Below, in pieces: positions 11,411-23,214 of a stretch of DNA of 64,000 nucleotides (positions are counted from its first letter, which is position 1; each line of letters opens with the position of its first letter). Origin of the DNA: Sabethes cyaneus (lineage: Eukaryota; Arthropoda; Insecta; Diptera; Culicidae); assembly GCF_943734655.1 (NCBI RefSeq), contig NC_071353.1:144194043-144258042 (forward strand), written 5' to 3'. A program made the position numbers and the translations under genes. The notes under the pieces were generated by a model. The model was not told the origin of the DNA. It saw nothing but the letters and a program-made list of their open reading frames with translations, and did not search any database.

Positions 11411-12321
11411 TTGCTTTCTCACCCCTCATAAAATTGCTGGTCATTTTATCTATCCAACGACGTACAAATTGTTCAGTTTCGTTCAGTAGTTTAGTAGTTA
11501 TTAGTATTTGAAATCTTTCTTTCAAACGTTACACTTCTATTTTCGTTTTCACAAAGTGCTACCCAGTCCCAGTATAGTGAACAAAGACGTAGTCCTACGT
11601 CAAGAAGTCTATTTTTTTAATTCATACGTTATATGTGTGTATGAAAGCCCTTTGTAACCAACATAAAAGGACATGAAAATTTATTAGATATTGTACCATT
11701 GTTGAAGACGGACGTAATAAACTTTAGTTGCATGATCAAAATGTTTCTGTTTCCGTTGCTTAATTTTGCATCCGTCAATAGTGTTTAATTTTTGGTACGA
11801 CACAACTAAAATTTCCAAATCTAATCCAATTTAAATCCAATATCCAATGTTCAGTTCAATTTGGAGCTCAAAATAGTCATGTTTGATTAAATGTCCTTTG
11901 TCAAGTCCGAATTTAAGTCAAATCTAATTTCTAATCCGGTTTCAAGTCTCTATTCTAGTCCAATTAAATCCAATTGTATCCGAAAGTCCGCTGTTTTCAA
12001 TCAATCGGCCGGTATATTTGTATTAAGAATGGATGGTTTGATCACTTTGACTCAATTTTGATTCATTTGACAGTGCCGTCCCTGTCGAGCCAAATTTGAC
12101 AAAGTTATATATCTTGAGGTCTCACTCTCAAGGTTACAGAAGCGGCAAATCTCCTCATTGAGCTTGCCAATCTTTTCATAAGATGATGTGCAGTGACCGG
12201 TCAGGATCCGATCAGAAGGCCATAACAGGGTTTTATCAGTTTTATAACATATTATGATACTTATCTACAGATTATGATACATAATCTGTTACAAATTGGT
12301 AACAAATTGATCAAAAACCAA
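11411..12321. other. Unassigned intergenic sequence with AATCCAATTT-type low complexity
   Basis: From about 11810 to 11970 the sequence is a degenerate run of CAATTT/AAGTCC words. This word family recurs at 34.1, 37.4, 46.5 and 48.2 kb. No gene was seen. Confidence 0.5.
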
Positions 12322-12323
12322 TA

Positions 12324-13868
12324 AGGCCATTGCAAATCGTTTTAAAAGTTTTTGTCGCCCCCTTGGAAATTGGCATCAAAAATCGGGGGGCAGAAAAATA
12401 ATTTGTATATGAGTCAAAAATCTATACATATATATAAAAGAAATGCTGTTCGTGTGTCCGGTATAGACTCGCAAAACACTCGACGGATTTTGATGAAACT
12501 TGGCATACACATTACGTATGATATGAGGAATGTTGTTAGCATGGTTTGAGACCCCTCCCTCCATTAGAAAGGGGGGCTCCCATACAAATGAAACACACAT
12601 TTCTGCATAACTCGGAAACTAATGGAGCAAATGGAACCAAATTTGGCAAGTAAAGGTTTTTAAAGGCAGAATTTTTTTCCATGGTGGATTGAGACCCCTG
12701 CCCACTTCAAGAGGGGGGGGGGGCTTCCATACAGATAAAACAAAAATTTCCGCCTAGCTCGACTATTAATCAAGCAAATGGAACCAAATTCGGGATGTGG
12801 GGGTTTCTAGACAGGATTTTTTTATATGGTGGTTTGAGACCCCCACCCCCACTAGAATGGGGGGCATAACTCGGGAACTAATCAAGAAAATAGAACCAAA
12901 TTTGGCAACCTAAGGTTTTTGGAGGCAATTTTTCTTTCTATGGCGGACTGAGACACCTCTCCTCTCTGGAAGGGGGGCTCTCATACAAATGAAACTCAAA
13001 TTTATGCATAACTCGAGAAATAATCAAATGTGGCCTCCCACATGACCATATATTTGGAGGCAAGTTTTTTTCTATGGTAGTTTGTGACCCCTTCCCTCTC
13101 TGGGGCGACAAAAAACATTAGATGAACCATTAGGTATTACCAATACCACCAAAAACTGCTTATAGTAACACTAGATGATTCAGGGCGAGAAGGCCGCAGG
13201 CCGCGAGTGTTGCCTTCCATACTAAAATATAGAGTAAATTTGGAACAAAACTGATTTCTCTAAGTCCATGGTTTCTGACCAGTTTTCAACTGATTTCAAA
13301 CGAACTGCACTGATATTTTATTGCGATTTTGCCAACAAAAAAAACGGTTGGTAAAAAAACAAATTGTTACGTGGGATTAGAAATTTGCGGCATAAATTAG
13401 GAATATCTTGGTTTGTCAAAAAGAAAGCTCTTGGTTGCAACACTGCACTACACTGATTATAATTAAGCAAATCTACCATCTACCCCTTTTTTTTATAAAA
13501 TCAATTGTCTGTGGGCTCTACAGTCTGAAAAACTCGAAAAATGAGTGTACAAGTTGAGCTAACGCTTCTAGCACGAAACAGAAATGGAAATTCGAAGAAT
13601 GGAATTTCTGAAAATCGTCCAAAAAATTTTCCTTCGTTTTTGTCTTTTTTTCGTAGATTTTTGCATAGAAAATAATAACGCATATATTATAAGCAAGAAT
13701 AGATTCACGTTTAAACTTTAAATAAAAATGCTTTAATCCAAGTTTTTTTTGCTCGATTAAAAAATTCACTTTGTTTTTTTTTCGCCCCCCCCCTTCAGTG
13801 GCCGAACAAAAACGAAAGAAGGGGGGGGGGGGGGTGACAAAAACTTTTGAAATGATTTGCAATGGCCT
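12324..13868. mobile_element. TA-flanked MITE (AGGCCATTGCAAAT termini), copy 1, enlarged by an insertion
   Basis: Termini AGGCCATTGCAAAT and the reverse complement ATTTGCAATGGCCT are flanked by TA on both sides (12322-12323, 13869-13870), consistent with Tc1/mariner-type MITEs. The outer about 100 bp and 13490-13868 align throughout with the intact 466-bp copy at 60843-61308 in inverse orientation. The extra 1.07 kb (about 12421-13494) is a later insertion. A run of 14 G near 13820 is probably replication slippage. Confidence 0.8.
12421..13494 (-). repeat. Tandem-repeat-bearing element inserted in the MITE
   Basis: Starts with a TATATATA-rich end and AAATGCTGTTCGTGTGTCC, then several diverged CCAAATTTGG / GGGGGCTCCCATAC units, then a tail with GGCCGCGAGTGTTGCCTTCC. 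Every block has a counterpart, reverse-oriented, in the larger element at 25076-27178, so these are two copies of one family. Intact copies of the host MITE lack this segment. Confidence 0.7.
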
Positions 13869-14094
13869 TATTTGCAAAACATGGCCTAATGAGTATTGAC
13901 TGAAGTTTTTGGAGCGTCTTAGTAGAATACGAAACCAGAAATTAAGTAAAAAGAAAACACTGATGGCACTGATGAAACCTGCAGGTCATAGGTCAAATAC
14001 GTATCTGTCGCGAAGAAATATACATAGTAGAATTAAATTAGATAAGTTTTTTTATTCAGTTTAAGGCGCCAGTAAGTGCAGAGACTACTTATAA

Positions 14095-14489
14095 TTTTCT
14101 TGGACAGGAGGCGTCATTCGCACCTCGAGAAAGTATCATTCTTATAATCAACCCAGGGTAGAGGTTTCATGGTTGGTTCAGCGAGGGTGTGTATGTGTCC
14201 TTACTACTATTGCATTACCGATCTCGTTCCTAGAAGCAGTTATTATTTGCCCTTGAACAAGAGGCTTCATTCGCACCTTAAGCAAGTACCACTCTTATAG
14301 CTTGCCATGGTAAGAGGCTTCATCATTAGTAAAATGCAGAATTCACTAGGAAGGATGTGGAGGGATTTGAGAATAAACCCATGCTAAAGTCACTTCAAAT
14401 CGAAAGGCCTGATTCTACTAAGATTCGAACCCATGACCGCTCGCTTGTCAAGGCAGACTCGGTAACGTTACGGCTATAAGGGCCCCCTA
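14095..14489 (-). mobile_element. tRNA-derived SINE-like element
   Basis: On the - strand the 5' part resembles a tRNA promoter: TAGCCGTAACG as a poor A box and GGGTTCGAATC as a good B box 44 nt downstream. The body holds two related subunits of about 66 bp (14261-14325 and 14106-14172), each with TTCATTCGCACCT and a CTCTTATA-like block. This fits a dimeric-body SINE. No clear A tail or target duplication was found. Confidence 0.45.
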
Positions 14490-14583
14490 GAGTTATGCTT
14501 TACTGTATAGGGAAAAAATGAAACTTTTATCAATTTCTGGTGATTTTATGCAGAATAAAAGTACCTATAACGGTAATTGGTAC

Positions 14584-15125
14584 TGTTAAGGAATACGGTA
14601 ACCCACCCAGCACTACAACCCTTTCTATAACAATGTATTATATCACAGAACGAGATCGCATCCAACCAATCTATCAACGCAGAAATCACATCCTACCAAT
14701 TCGTCAGCGCAGAGGTGATGATGATAAGAGCGGAGAGTTTATACCACTTCTGGGGCACCGAAATAACATCGCATGATTAGCCCGAAGGATTCCTTCGGCT
14801 TACTGCTGGAGCAATAAGTCAGTCGAATCCAAACTAACCATCTGATAGCATGAGCGATGGAATCGCATGCTGCTTTTTAATTCGTTAGATTTAATTATAT
14901 AAGTGTTCAACTACACGAAGAAAATAAAAGTCAGCTCCGTTAATTGTGTAGTAAATAAAGTGCAGGTTTTATCTGTGCATGGAGTGATTTACTGGTCCCG
15001 AAAGGTGGTTCCATCCTCTGGATTTTACCCGGTACTACTCGGATAACTGGTCATTCTGCTGGGGGCAGAATTCCGTCGATGCTGGGGGCTGGATCCCCAA
15101 TTACCCACCAAGAGCTATCGAACAC
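14584..15125 (+). mobile_element. Probable LTR of an LTR retrotransposon with primer-binding-site-like flank
   Basis: Begins TGTTAAGGAATACGGTAACC and contains a TATATAA-like box near 14897 and AATAAA at about 14955, then a GC-rich U5-like stretch ending ...GAACA. It is directly followed by TGGAGGCAACGATCCC, which starts with TGG as primer binding sites do. A 17-bp hairpin CCGAAGGATTCCTTCGG lies at about 14783. No gag/pol follows and no second LTR was found, so it is a 5' stub or solo LTR. The BEL/Pao style is a guess. Confidence 0.45.
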
Positions 15126-17250
15126 TGGAGGCAACGATCCCATCCCCCAACAGGTACATTGCATAATGTTTTTGGATCACCTTTAAGGCAGTAAATTACG
15201 TTCAAATATCGACTAAAAATGTTTAAACTTCGCTTAAACACTAACAAACACCGGCATTTTTCATGGTAAAATGTATTATGGGTATAATGGATGATGCATT
15301 CATCCCATTGCTATTTGTTCTCAACGATCGAACGCAACGATATTGAAACTTCCAGTGCTTTCTATACATAAACCACGCTGTTGGCCCGAAAACTCTTATA
15401 GCTGTCGTGTGCTCGTGTGCGTCTATTTATCTCAGAGGTTCATTTTATTTCAAAATAAATTCATTCAAAAATAACTGCCGGTCAACGCCAACGGTCGGTC
15501 ATTTTCGCGTCCGGTTCACATCCGCAATACCCGAATGCGCCGAATAACGGTACATTTTGCTATTTATTTTGGTCGTCTACGGAACGGAGGCGAAGCTGCA
15601 CAGCGCAGGGTAAACGATTTTCATGGTTACCGCCATATTTGCAATTGATTAGGTATTTAATAAATTATTTATTTTGAGTTGAATCAAGTTTCAAGATGCA
15701 ATGAATCGTTGGGCTTGTTTCAATTGCGACACGGACACGGTTAATAAGAATCAAAATGGGAACAAAATCATGTACCAAAACAAAAATACAATAAAACATA
15801 CCTAAACCTCCCCATCCAGCACGAGCTTCTCGCGATTCAGCCCTCCGCTGTTTGTAAAGGTACGAAAAAAGTGCAAATTCCCTTGGACAGCAAGGGAACC
15901 GTTGTCGGAAGGCTCTTCACTTTCTTTTTATCGCCTACCACAGCTACTATCTTGGCCGCCAGATAGCAATCGCCGCAGAAAAACACAAACACCACTTGCC
16001 GCTGAAAACACATTTTCACATTTATCTTCACTATTCACATACTTTTTGCACTAATAGGTAGGTATTCCACAACAGATTTGAACGATAATTTTGATTTTTC
16101 TTTGATTAAAACCATTGAAACAAGGCCTACTTCATAGCCACAATAAACCACGATCAGCACGTAACACCAAACCGCGCGTCGCCCCGGTTCACTGCCACCT
16201 ACAGCCACTGACACTATGCGAACTTGACCCGATCCGAACCCGATGCCAAACCAATGGCAACTGAATTGATAGAAGATTTCGAAAAAATGCGTGTGCAAAA
16301 ATCGTCGGGCCGCCGGCCGCAGTGATCATGCACGCCGAATAACGGTACTTTCCGCTTTCGGCACTTCCATCGGTGTGTTGGTTGGCGTCCCCTCGCATGA
16401 CAAATACAGCGTAGTGAAATAGTTTTGGTTGTTGAATGAACAGCGCAATACCTCCAACGATCGAGAATGAATATTCCTGTTTGCGGACGATTGATACTGT
16501 CGAATATGGAACCGGGAGGATGCATGCCATACGATGAAAGTGAAAAATGCGCATTTTTCAAAATTATCGTACAAAATGGGTCGATGGGTTTTAGAAATTC
16601 GTAAAGTTTTGTAAACGGGCATCGTTTATGTATGAATCCATAACAAAAGGAAACAATTTTTAAAAAGAAACGAGGTATGCTATTTTCCTAAAAAACTTCA
16701 AGGGAAATTTTCTGATTTTCTCGGACATCGCTTATTTCATAAGTTCATCGTTTTACAATCAAGCATCGTAGAACAAATATTTTTTTTATGGATTCCCATA
16801 AGTTAGAAGGTTCTGTGACTCAAGAGTCGAGACACAAACGCAGGCTTGGCGGAAGACTACGAATGTTCCTCCCCTCAACCCCTCTAAGGTCCACAACATT
16901 TTTAACATCGGCGCGCACCTTCCGGCTCCGGGGGGACACTATGAATCCGGAACCGGTTTCCATAAAGGGACATTTCAGCTTCAGTAAAGTAAGTCGTGTC
17001 GCATATCGAAAAACATCAGCATTCGACAAAATAGCGATTGGCGATCATCTCATGACTCTCAGAGGCCATATGACCGGTTCCGGCCCCGGGGAGAGTTTCT
17101 TTTCTGATTCAAGCACGGAACGGATTTCGAAGGAACTTGTACGGGACCTGGAATCGATGGGTGTGTAGTGTAAAGACGCAAAATGTTGACCACAGATAAT
17201 CGCCGAAAACCGCCGATCACAAGAAGCAAACAATAAACTTGTAATAATAA
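15126..17250. other. GC-richer intergenic island, no gene assigned
   Basis: Several unbiased frames overlap here on both strands: 15837-16031 -, 16189-16554 -, and 16788-17168 + (126 codons). The motif CGCCGAATAACGGTAC occurs at about 15538 and again at about 16333, suggesting duplicated repeat sequence. The 16.8-17.2 kb part contains repeated CCGGTTCCGG-like words. I recognise no protein family; old transposon sequence is the likeliest source. Confidence 0.4.
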
Positions 17251-18652
17251 ACCAAATATGTATATGATAATCAGAATATATGATTTTTCTTATAGATGGT
17301 TTGTTTAGAAATGAAAAATAATTTATTTTTTAGTGCGACGATTCCTTAAGTGACCCATTATTGTGGAACGACTGTACTTTGATAGTAAGAATTTTGTATC
17401 CAGACTAGAAACCACAAATGATTGCATACAACATTGCGTTCAACTTACTGAACGAGATAAAAGGTATTTCACCAACAGTCAACTAGCCTCTATATTCACC
17501 ACTATTGGTGGCATGGCCATCACCCGGCGGAACCGATGCGATACATTCGGAACTAACGATTTCATGATTTAACTTTATTTTTGGTATAATAAATCCTCTA
17601 CCCGATCCATATTTCGTCAGGAGCCATATTTCGCCAGTTTAATGAATCCAAAGTTTTTTTTGCATATTTTTGGTCGACTTCAAAGAAGTTATTTGACAAA
17701 TTGGTAAAATTAAGGGCATGTACTACCAAAAATAATTAATGCCTTTGGCTTGTTATTAATTTATCATGTATTACTTACGATTTGAAAATACCATCTCATA
17801 CTAAGTGTATATTTTTTTACAAATTCAAAACAAGAGGCAAAAATACTATTGGGGAAAAATGTTCTCAAACTGTTTCATTATTCAATTATTTTTGAATAAT
17901 ATTTCAATATTTCAACTAATTTTAAACCGATTTTACTTTAAATTTTGGATAATTTTCAAAAATTCATCAAAATTAAAGTGGCGAAATATGGTATCCATTT
18001 TTAGTCATGGATCCAAATTTCGCCACTTGAATTTTTTCAAAACCGTTTTCGTTGGATGTTCTCTAGTTCTGTCATTTCTTTTATAAAATTGCAGAAATTA
18101 AAACAATAAAACAAAATCAATAAAAAAAAACAGTTAGTAAATTAAATATCGATCATTTATCTTAAATAATACAGTTTCCTTAACAGTACAAAGATTTAAA
18201 AGTGGATCAAGAGTTTTACTACTTCATCAGTTGGATTTCAGTGCCATTGACTCCACGAAAGTCCTTGCTAATTGAATAGCCAAAGGGGCGACAAGTGTAT
18301 TATTATTGTGGAATCTTCGACAATACACAACACTTTTTTAAAATTAAACGAAGAGTTTCACAGGAAAAATCGTGCTTGAATAAAGTGTAATTAAAGTCGG
18401 CGAAGTTTGTAACAGAAAATTTAATGGCGATTTCGCGTGATTAAAACAGGAAGTGCTATTCGAGATTTCACAGGGTTTGCCGATCCCTGAAATTTGTAGT
18501 ATAATTGGAAATAACAAAAAGAAGAAGATGTAATTTTCTGTGTATGCCATTCTTAACCAGAATCACTTAAAACATTTTATGCTTCCCGCAATATATAAAA
18601 TAAAAACAAATTATTATTACCATTTAGTTAATATTTTTTTGAAGGATGATTA
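17251..18652. other. AT-rich intergenic sequence with a possible MITE
   Basis: Between about 17606 and 18030, CATATTTCG(T/C)CAG repeats at the left face TGGCGAAATATGG and CAAATTTCGCCAC at the right, suggesting an old inverted-repeat element of about 420 bp. No target duplication was found and no gene seen. Confidence 0.35.
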
Positions 18653-18867
18653 GGGGGAAGTCTAATTTAGCCGGACTGGCCTTTATGCCCGGACACTGGC
18701 GATTTCTCAAAAACAAAAAATGATAAAAATATTTGAAAAGAATGGAACAATACTACTTAAACGGTACTATCGTCCTATTCTTTCCAAATATTTTTAACAT
18801 TCCTTGTTTTCGAGAAATCGCTAGTGTCCGGGCATAGAGGCTTGTCCGGTTATACAGGACTTCCCCC
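18653..18867. mobile_element. 215-bp TA-flanked MITE
   Basis: GGGGGAAGTC at the left matches GACTTCCCCC at the right. Flanking TA lies at 18651-18652 and 18868-18869. The inverted similarity extends about 75 bp inward through TATGCCCGGACACT and GCGATTTCTC. This fits a Tc1/mariner-derived MITE. Confidence 0.8.
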
Positions 18868-19017
18868 TAATACAAGTTGACAGAAAATGTTAGGAGAAAA
18901 TTATGCTTAAGTAGATTCAAGGTGCTTTGATTCCCAATATTTTTTAATTTAAGAATTGTCTTAACCCCTTTAAGGTCTACTTCATTTTTAGCATCGCAAA
19001 ATTCACTAAAATGGTTC

Positions 19018-20277
19018 CGTTATCGGGGCGAGATTGTTCCAAAAAAGCAAATGTTTTTGTTCTATAGCTCAGTATACACACAATTTAGGAACTAAGTTGA
19101 TTTCAAACCTGTCAATATATACTAAATTGTTCAATTAACAACTACCGTAGAGATGGTTTAGTTACAATGAAACCAAGTTATACTAGAAGTGCATGAACTT
19201 TGGCACAATCTCACCCCTTCTAGGGGGTGACATTGTGCCAAAAACATAAAGTTAAGGAAAACATCTAAACAGTGAACATTAGCATGTTTATAAACAATAC
19301 ACATATATATCAGTATAAAGTAGTTCATATGGGGCCGTCCGTGAACCATTACCATTAGTGGACCATTATGGGCAGGGGGTCGGCCAAAAACAACGCATCA
19401 TACAAAAAGTATGAACGAAAATAACCCGGGGAGATCTGAAATAACTAAAAATGAGTTCGTAGTCAATGGACAGCCTTAAAATAGCCAGTAGCGTTTCTAG
19501 GGTTAAAAAGGGGGAGATATATGAAGGGGTGTATCCATACCTATTTGACCATTTTACAAAAGTAACCATTACTTCGTTCGAGAACCCGCGGCCGCAGAAC
19601 GTGTGGCCCATCCCACCCCCCTCCCCCCTGCTTGAAACTGGCAGTTTATACACGGTATAATATATTAGTCTTATTTTAGAGTGTTTATTCAAAGTATCTG
19701 AAATTTCTAGAGAAAAAGTAAAAATTAGTTTAAATTATTTAGCAGACCTATGATGCTGTTTGCTCCAAAATGGATGATGCAATCTAATCTGTCAAAATAT
19801 TGTGCTCAATAGTAAAGAATGTGAGTGTACTGGTGTATACTGACGTATTTTTGTTGTGTATGTGAAATCCACAAATTGGATCGATCATTATGGCTTGGCA
19901 CAATCTCACCCCCGTGAGGCTCGAAAAGTACAAAGTTTCGAAAAATATTATTTTCGTAATCAAAACTTATCCAACGCATAATAATCTTTCAATACATTGT
20001 AAATGATTAGTTTATATACCTTCAGAATAGCAAGTTGATTTCTTGTTTGGGTTGGTTTATACGGGACATTTTTTAGAAGCGTTATTTCCGAGTATTTTTA
20101 ATCGCGAACTTTGAAACCCTGTATTGGCTAAACAATTTGCTAATATTATCTGTGTTCCATTCTAAGTTATGAATAAATATGTTATGTTCATCATCATTTT
20201 GAATTTAGGTCACCAGTCGCTATAGATATAATAAATTTTCACAAATAAACATTTTTGGTTTTTGGCACAATCTCACC
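19018..20277. repeat. Cluster of short elements ending in GGGGTGAGATTGTGCC
   Basis: The 16-base end motif or its reverse complement occurs at about 19025 (degenerate), 19200-19218, 19227-19246 (facing the previous one as a hairpin around TTCTAGG), 19894-19912 and 20260-20277. The copies alternate in orientation as expected for abutting MITEs. A further old repeat beginning GGGGCCGTCCGTGAACC lies at 19331-19660. No gene was seen. Confidence 0.55.
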
Positions 20278-21743
20278 CTGGATGGCGGTACATCAAGTGC
20301 TACCTGCAACCTATTTGCTAACCACTTCTCAAGTGTGTTTTCAACAGTGATACCTAATCTGACTCAAATCGAGCATGCCATCCGTGACGTACCAAGCGAC
20401 GGAATCCTCTCGATTGTGTTAAAAAAATGTGCAACTGCCTTATGTGTTCCACTAAAGTTAATCTTCAATCAATCGCTATCTCAGGCGATATTCCCATCGC
20501 GCTGGAAAAAATCTATCATGTTCCCTTTAAATCTTTAAAAAAGGCGATAAACAAAACGTGGCAAACTATCGAGGAATTATATCCCTCTGCGCAGGTTCCA
20601 AGCTGGTTGAAATCTTAGTTGGTGGCATCATATTACGGGAGGGAAAATCCTACATTTCGACGGATCAACATGGTTTTTTCCCAGGCAGATCGACAACAAC
20701 AAACTTAGCACAGTTTACTTCCCATTGCATTAAGGGTATGGAAGGAGGAGCCCAAGTCGACACCGTGTATACTGATATTAAGGCGGCATTTGACCGCGTT
20801 GATCACTCTATCTTATTGGCAAAAATTGAACGCCTTGGCGTGTCGCCCAACATGGTAGAATGGTTCAAATCATACCTTGTTGGTCGAACTCTTTCTGTAA
20901 AAATAGGAAATCATGAATCGCAATGTTTCACAAACTACTCGGGCGTACCTCAAGGGAGTAACCTGGGCCATTACTTTTTTCATTATTCTTCAACGACGTC
21001 TGCCAAGTTATACCTTCAGGCCGATTTCTAATCTATGCCGACGACCTCAAGATCTTGCTTATCGTACGTTCGACAGCAGATTGCATTGAACTACAGCAGC
21101 ATTTGAATGATTTTCATGACTGGTGTTCCCGAAACCTCCTGGTCTTGAGTGTTTCTAAGTGCTCTGTGATCTCTTTTTCATGTAGGAAAAACTTTATTCT
21201 TTGGAATTATACTCTTTCTGAAGAGCAACTAAACAGAGTAACAGTAATAAAAGATCTTGGAGTACTATTGGACACACAAATGTCTTTTAGAAATCATTAC
21301 TCGCATATTACGATGCTTACGAGCATTGTATTTCTGCCTTGTTCGTTCTGTATTGGAATCCTCAGCTATTATATGGAGCCCATACGCGGCTTCTTGGTCA
21401 AACAGAATCGAAGCAGCTCAATCCAGGGTCCTGCGCTATGTTCTAAGACGTTTGCCTTGGCAGAACCCAGTGGAGTTACCACCATACATTGATCGTTGCC
21501 GTTTGCTCGACATGAATACGCTGGCCAGAAGAAGGGACATTTCCAGAGCAGTTTTTGTTGGAATGCTGCTACTAGGGGAAGTCGATTTGCCTTTCATCCT
21601 ATCTAAAATCAATATTAACATTCCGCCTAGAAGCCTAAGAAAATGGGACTTTCTAAGACTGCAATACCAGCGTACTCAATACGGCCAAAACGAACCCATA
21701 AGGGCGATGAGTGATATTTTTAATAAATGCTATGTTTACTTTG
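20278..21743 (+). pseudogene. Jockey-like LINE reverse transcriptase, 5'-truncated and frameshifted
   Basis: In three alternating frames the segment encodes an RT. It shows LKLIFNQSLSQAIFPSRWKKS, then VANYRGIISLCAGSKLVE, then TDQHGFFPGRSTTTNL, then YTDIKAAFDRVDHSILL, then SGVPQGSNLG, the catalytic LIYADDLKI (about 21030-21060, retained), VIKDLGVLLDT, and a long C-terminal region ending CYVYF. Frames change near 20535, 21010 and 21290, so it is dead. It starts abruptly at about 20278 inside the endonuclease-RT linker (5' truncation). Its last codons are separated from it by the RTE-like insertion at 21744-25004 and resume at 25005. Confidence 0.88.
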
Positions 21744-22032
21744 GCTGGTAAACGGCTTGGTAATGAGTACCATCGGTGCCTTGTGCACTGGACACAAAAA
21801 AGACCCCACAGTGGTTCACAACCTCTTACCTAGCAACTCCTACCCCTACCTCCTCGTGGTACCAGCCGGGATACGAGCAACCACGGTGGAGATCGGGTAA
21901 CCAACCCCGGTGGAAACCAAGGTCGTATGCTGACAGAGGAGGAGGGCTCCTTCGAGCTACGTTGGCCCTCCGGTGATACTGTGGGGTTGGTTGCGGGCTT
22001 TGCAAGCCTGAACCATTAAAAAAACCAAAGCA

Positions 22033-22870
22033 ATGGACTCCGTAAGTAATAATAATAACTCTAATCGTAACAATCGGCAAAGACCCAGGCGACGAAAACG
22101 GACTAACGATTGGAAATTAGGAACATGGAACTGTCGGTCTCTAAATTTCCTCGGAAGTACCCACGTGCTTTCTAAAGAAGTGAAGAGCCGCAAGTTCGAC
22201 ATCGTAGCGCTGCAGGAGGTATACTGGAAAGGAACGATGTTACGTACGTATAGAGATGGTCATACCATCTACCAGAGCTGCGGCAATACACACGAGCTGG
22301 GCACAGCTTATAGTGATGGGCGAGATGCAGAAGCGGGTGATCGGGTGGTGGCCGATCAGCCCCCGAATGTGCAGATTAAGAATCAAGGGCCGATTCTTCA
22401 ATATAAGCATAATTAACGTGCACAGCCCTCACCTCGGAAGTACCGATGATGACAAAGACGAATTCTACGCGCAGCTGGAGCGTGAATACGACCGCTGCCC
22501 AAGACATGATGTCAAAATTATCATCGGGGACTGTAATGCTCAGGTTGGTCAGGAGGAGGAATTCAAACCGGTGATTGGACGGTTCAGCGCCCACCCGCAA
22601 ACGAACGAAAACGGCCTAAGACTTGTCGACTTCGCCGCCTCCAAGAACATGGCCATACGTAGTACCTTCTTCCAGCATAACCTCTACCATCGGTACACCT
22701 GGAGATCACCCAACCAGACAGAATCACAAATCGACCACGTTCTGATAGATGGTCGGCACTTTTCAGACATTATCGACGTCAGAACCTATCCGGGCGCTAA
22801 CATTGATTCGGATCACTACCTAGTGATCTGTTGTGAACAACATACGATACCGCCGCCCGCCACGGTATAA
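22033..22870 (+). pseudogene. Apurinic endonuclease domain of the RTE-like LINE
   Basis: Starts with a basic leader, then LGTWNCRSLNFLGS and DIVALQEVYWKG (the N-terminal metal-binding Glu of AP endonucleases). After a frameshift near 22313 it continues with IIIGDCNAQVG, then TWRSPNQTESQIDHVLID, and ANIDSDHYLV with the catalytic SDH. This order is the standard exonuclease-endonuclease-phosphatase fold of non-LTR elements and nicks target DNA for priming. The break disables the protein. Confidence 0.85.
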
Positions 22871-23190
22871 TCTAGCGCGACTGAAGCAACCGGAGGTCGC
22901 CGAAAACTACGCGTTATCTCTCGAAACCGCGCTGCCGGAAGAGGGTGAGCCGGATGAAGCCCCTCTTGAGGGCTGTTGGAATGCCGTGAAAACAGCCATT
23001 AACAGCGTAGCGGAGAACGTCCTAGGCAGTGTGGCGCCGAATCGACGTAACGAATGGTTTGACGACGAATGCCAGCAAATATTGGATGAGAAGAACGCAG
23101 CGCGGGTACAAATGCTGCGTAGAGCCACCCGTCAGAATGTGGAGCGATACAAACAGAAGCGGAGGCAGCAAACCCAACTCTTCAAGGAGT
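22850..23190 (+). pseudogene. Linker between endonuclease and RT of the RTE-like LINE
   Basis: After a second frame change the sequence reads PPRYNLARLKQPEVAENYAL and then VAPNRRNEWFDDECQQIL, a conserved linker motif in these elements, followed by a Lys/Arg/Gln-rich helix. It stops with TAG at 23190-23192. Confidence 0.75.
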
Positions 23191-23214
23191 AGAAGCGCCA
23201 CCAAGAGGAGAAGA

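Noticed and set aside
14400..14489. Possible tRNA gene on the - strand
   Set aside because: Good B box but a poor A box and no complete cloverleaf; continues into a repeat-like body, so treated as SINE-like.
16788..17168. 126-codon + strand frame
   Set aside because: An equally open - strand frame overlaps it and repeated CCGGTTCCGG words suggest repeat DNA; kept only as an unassigned island.
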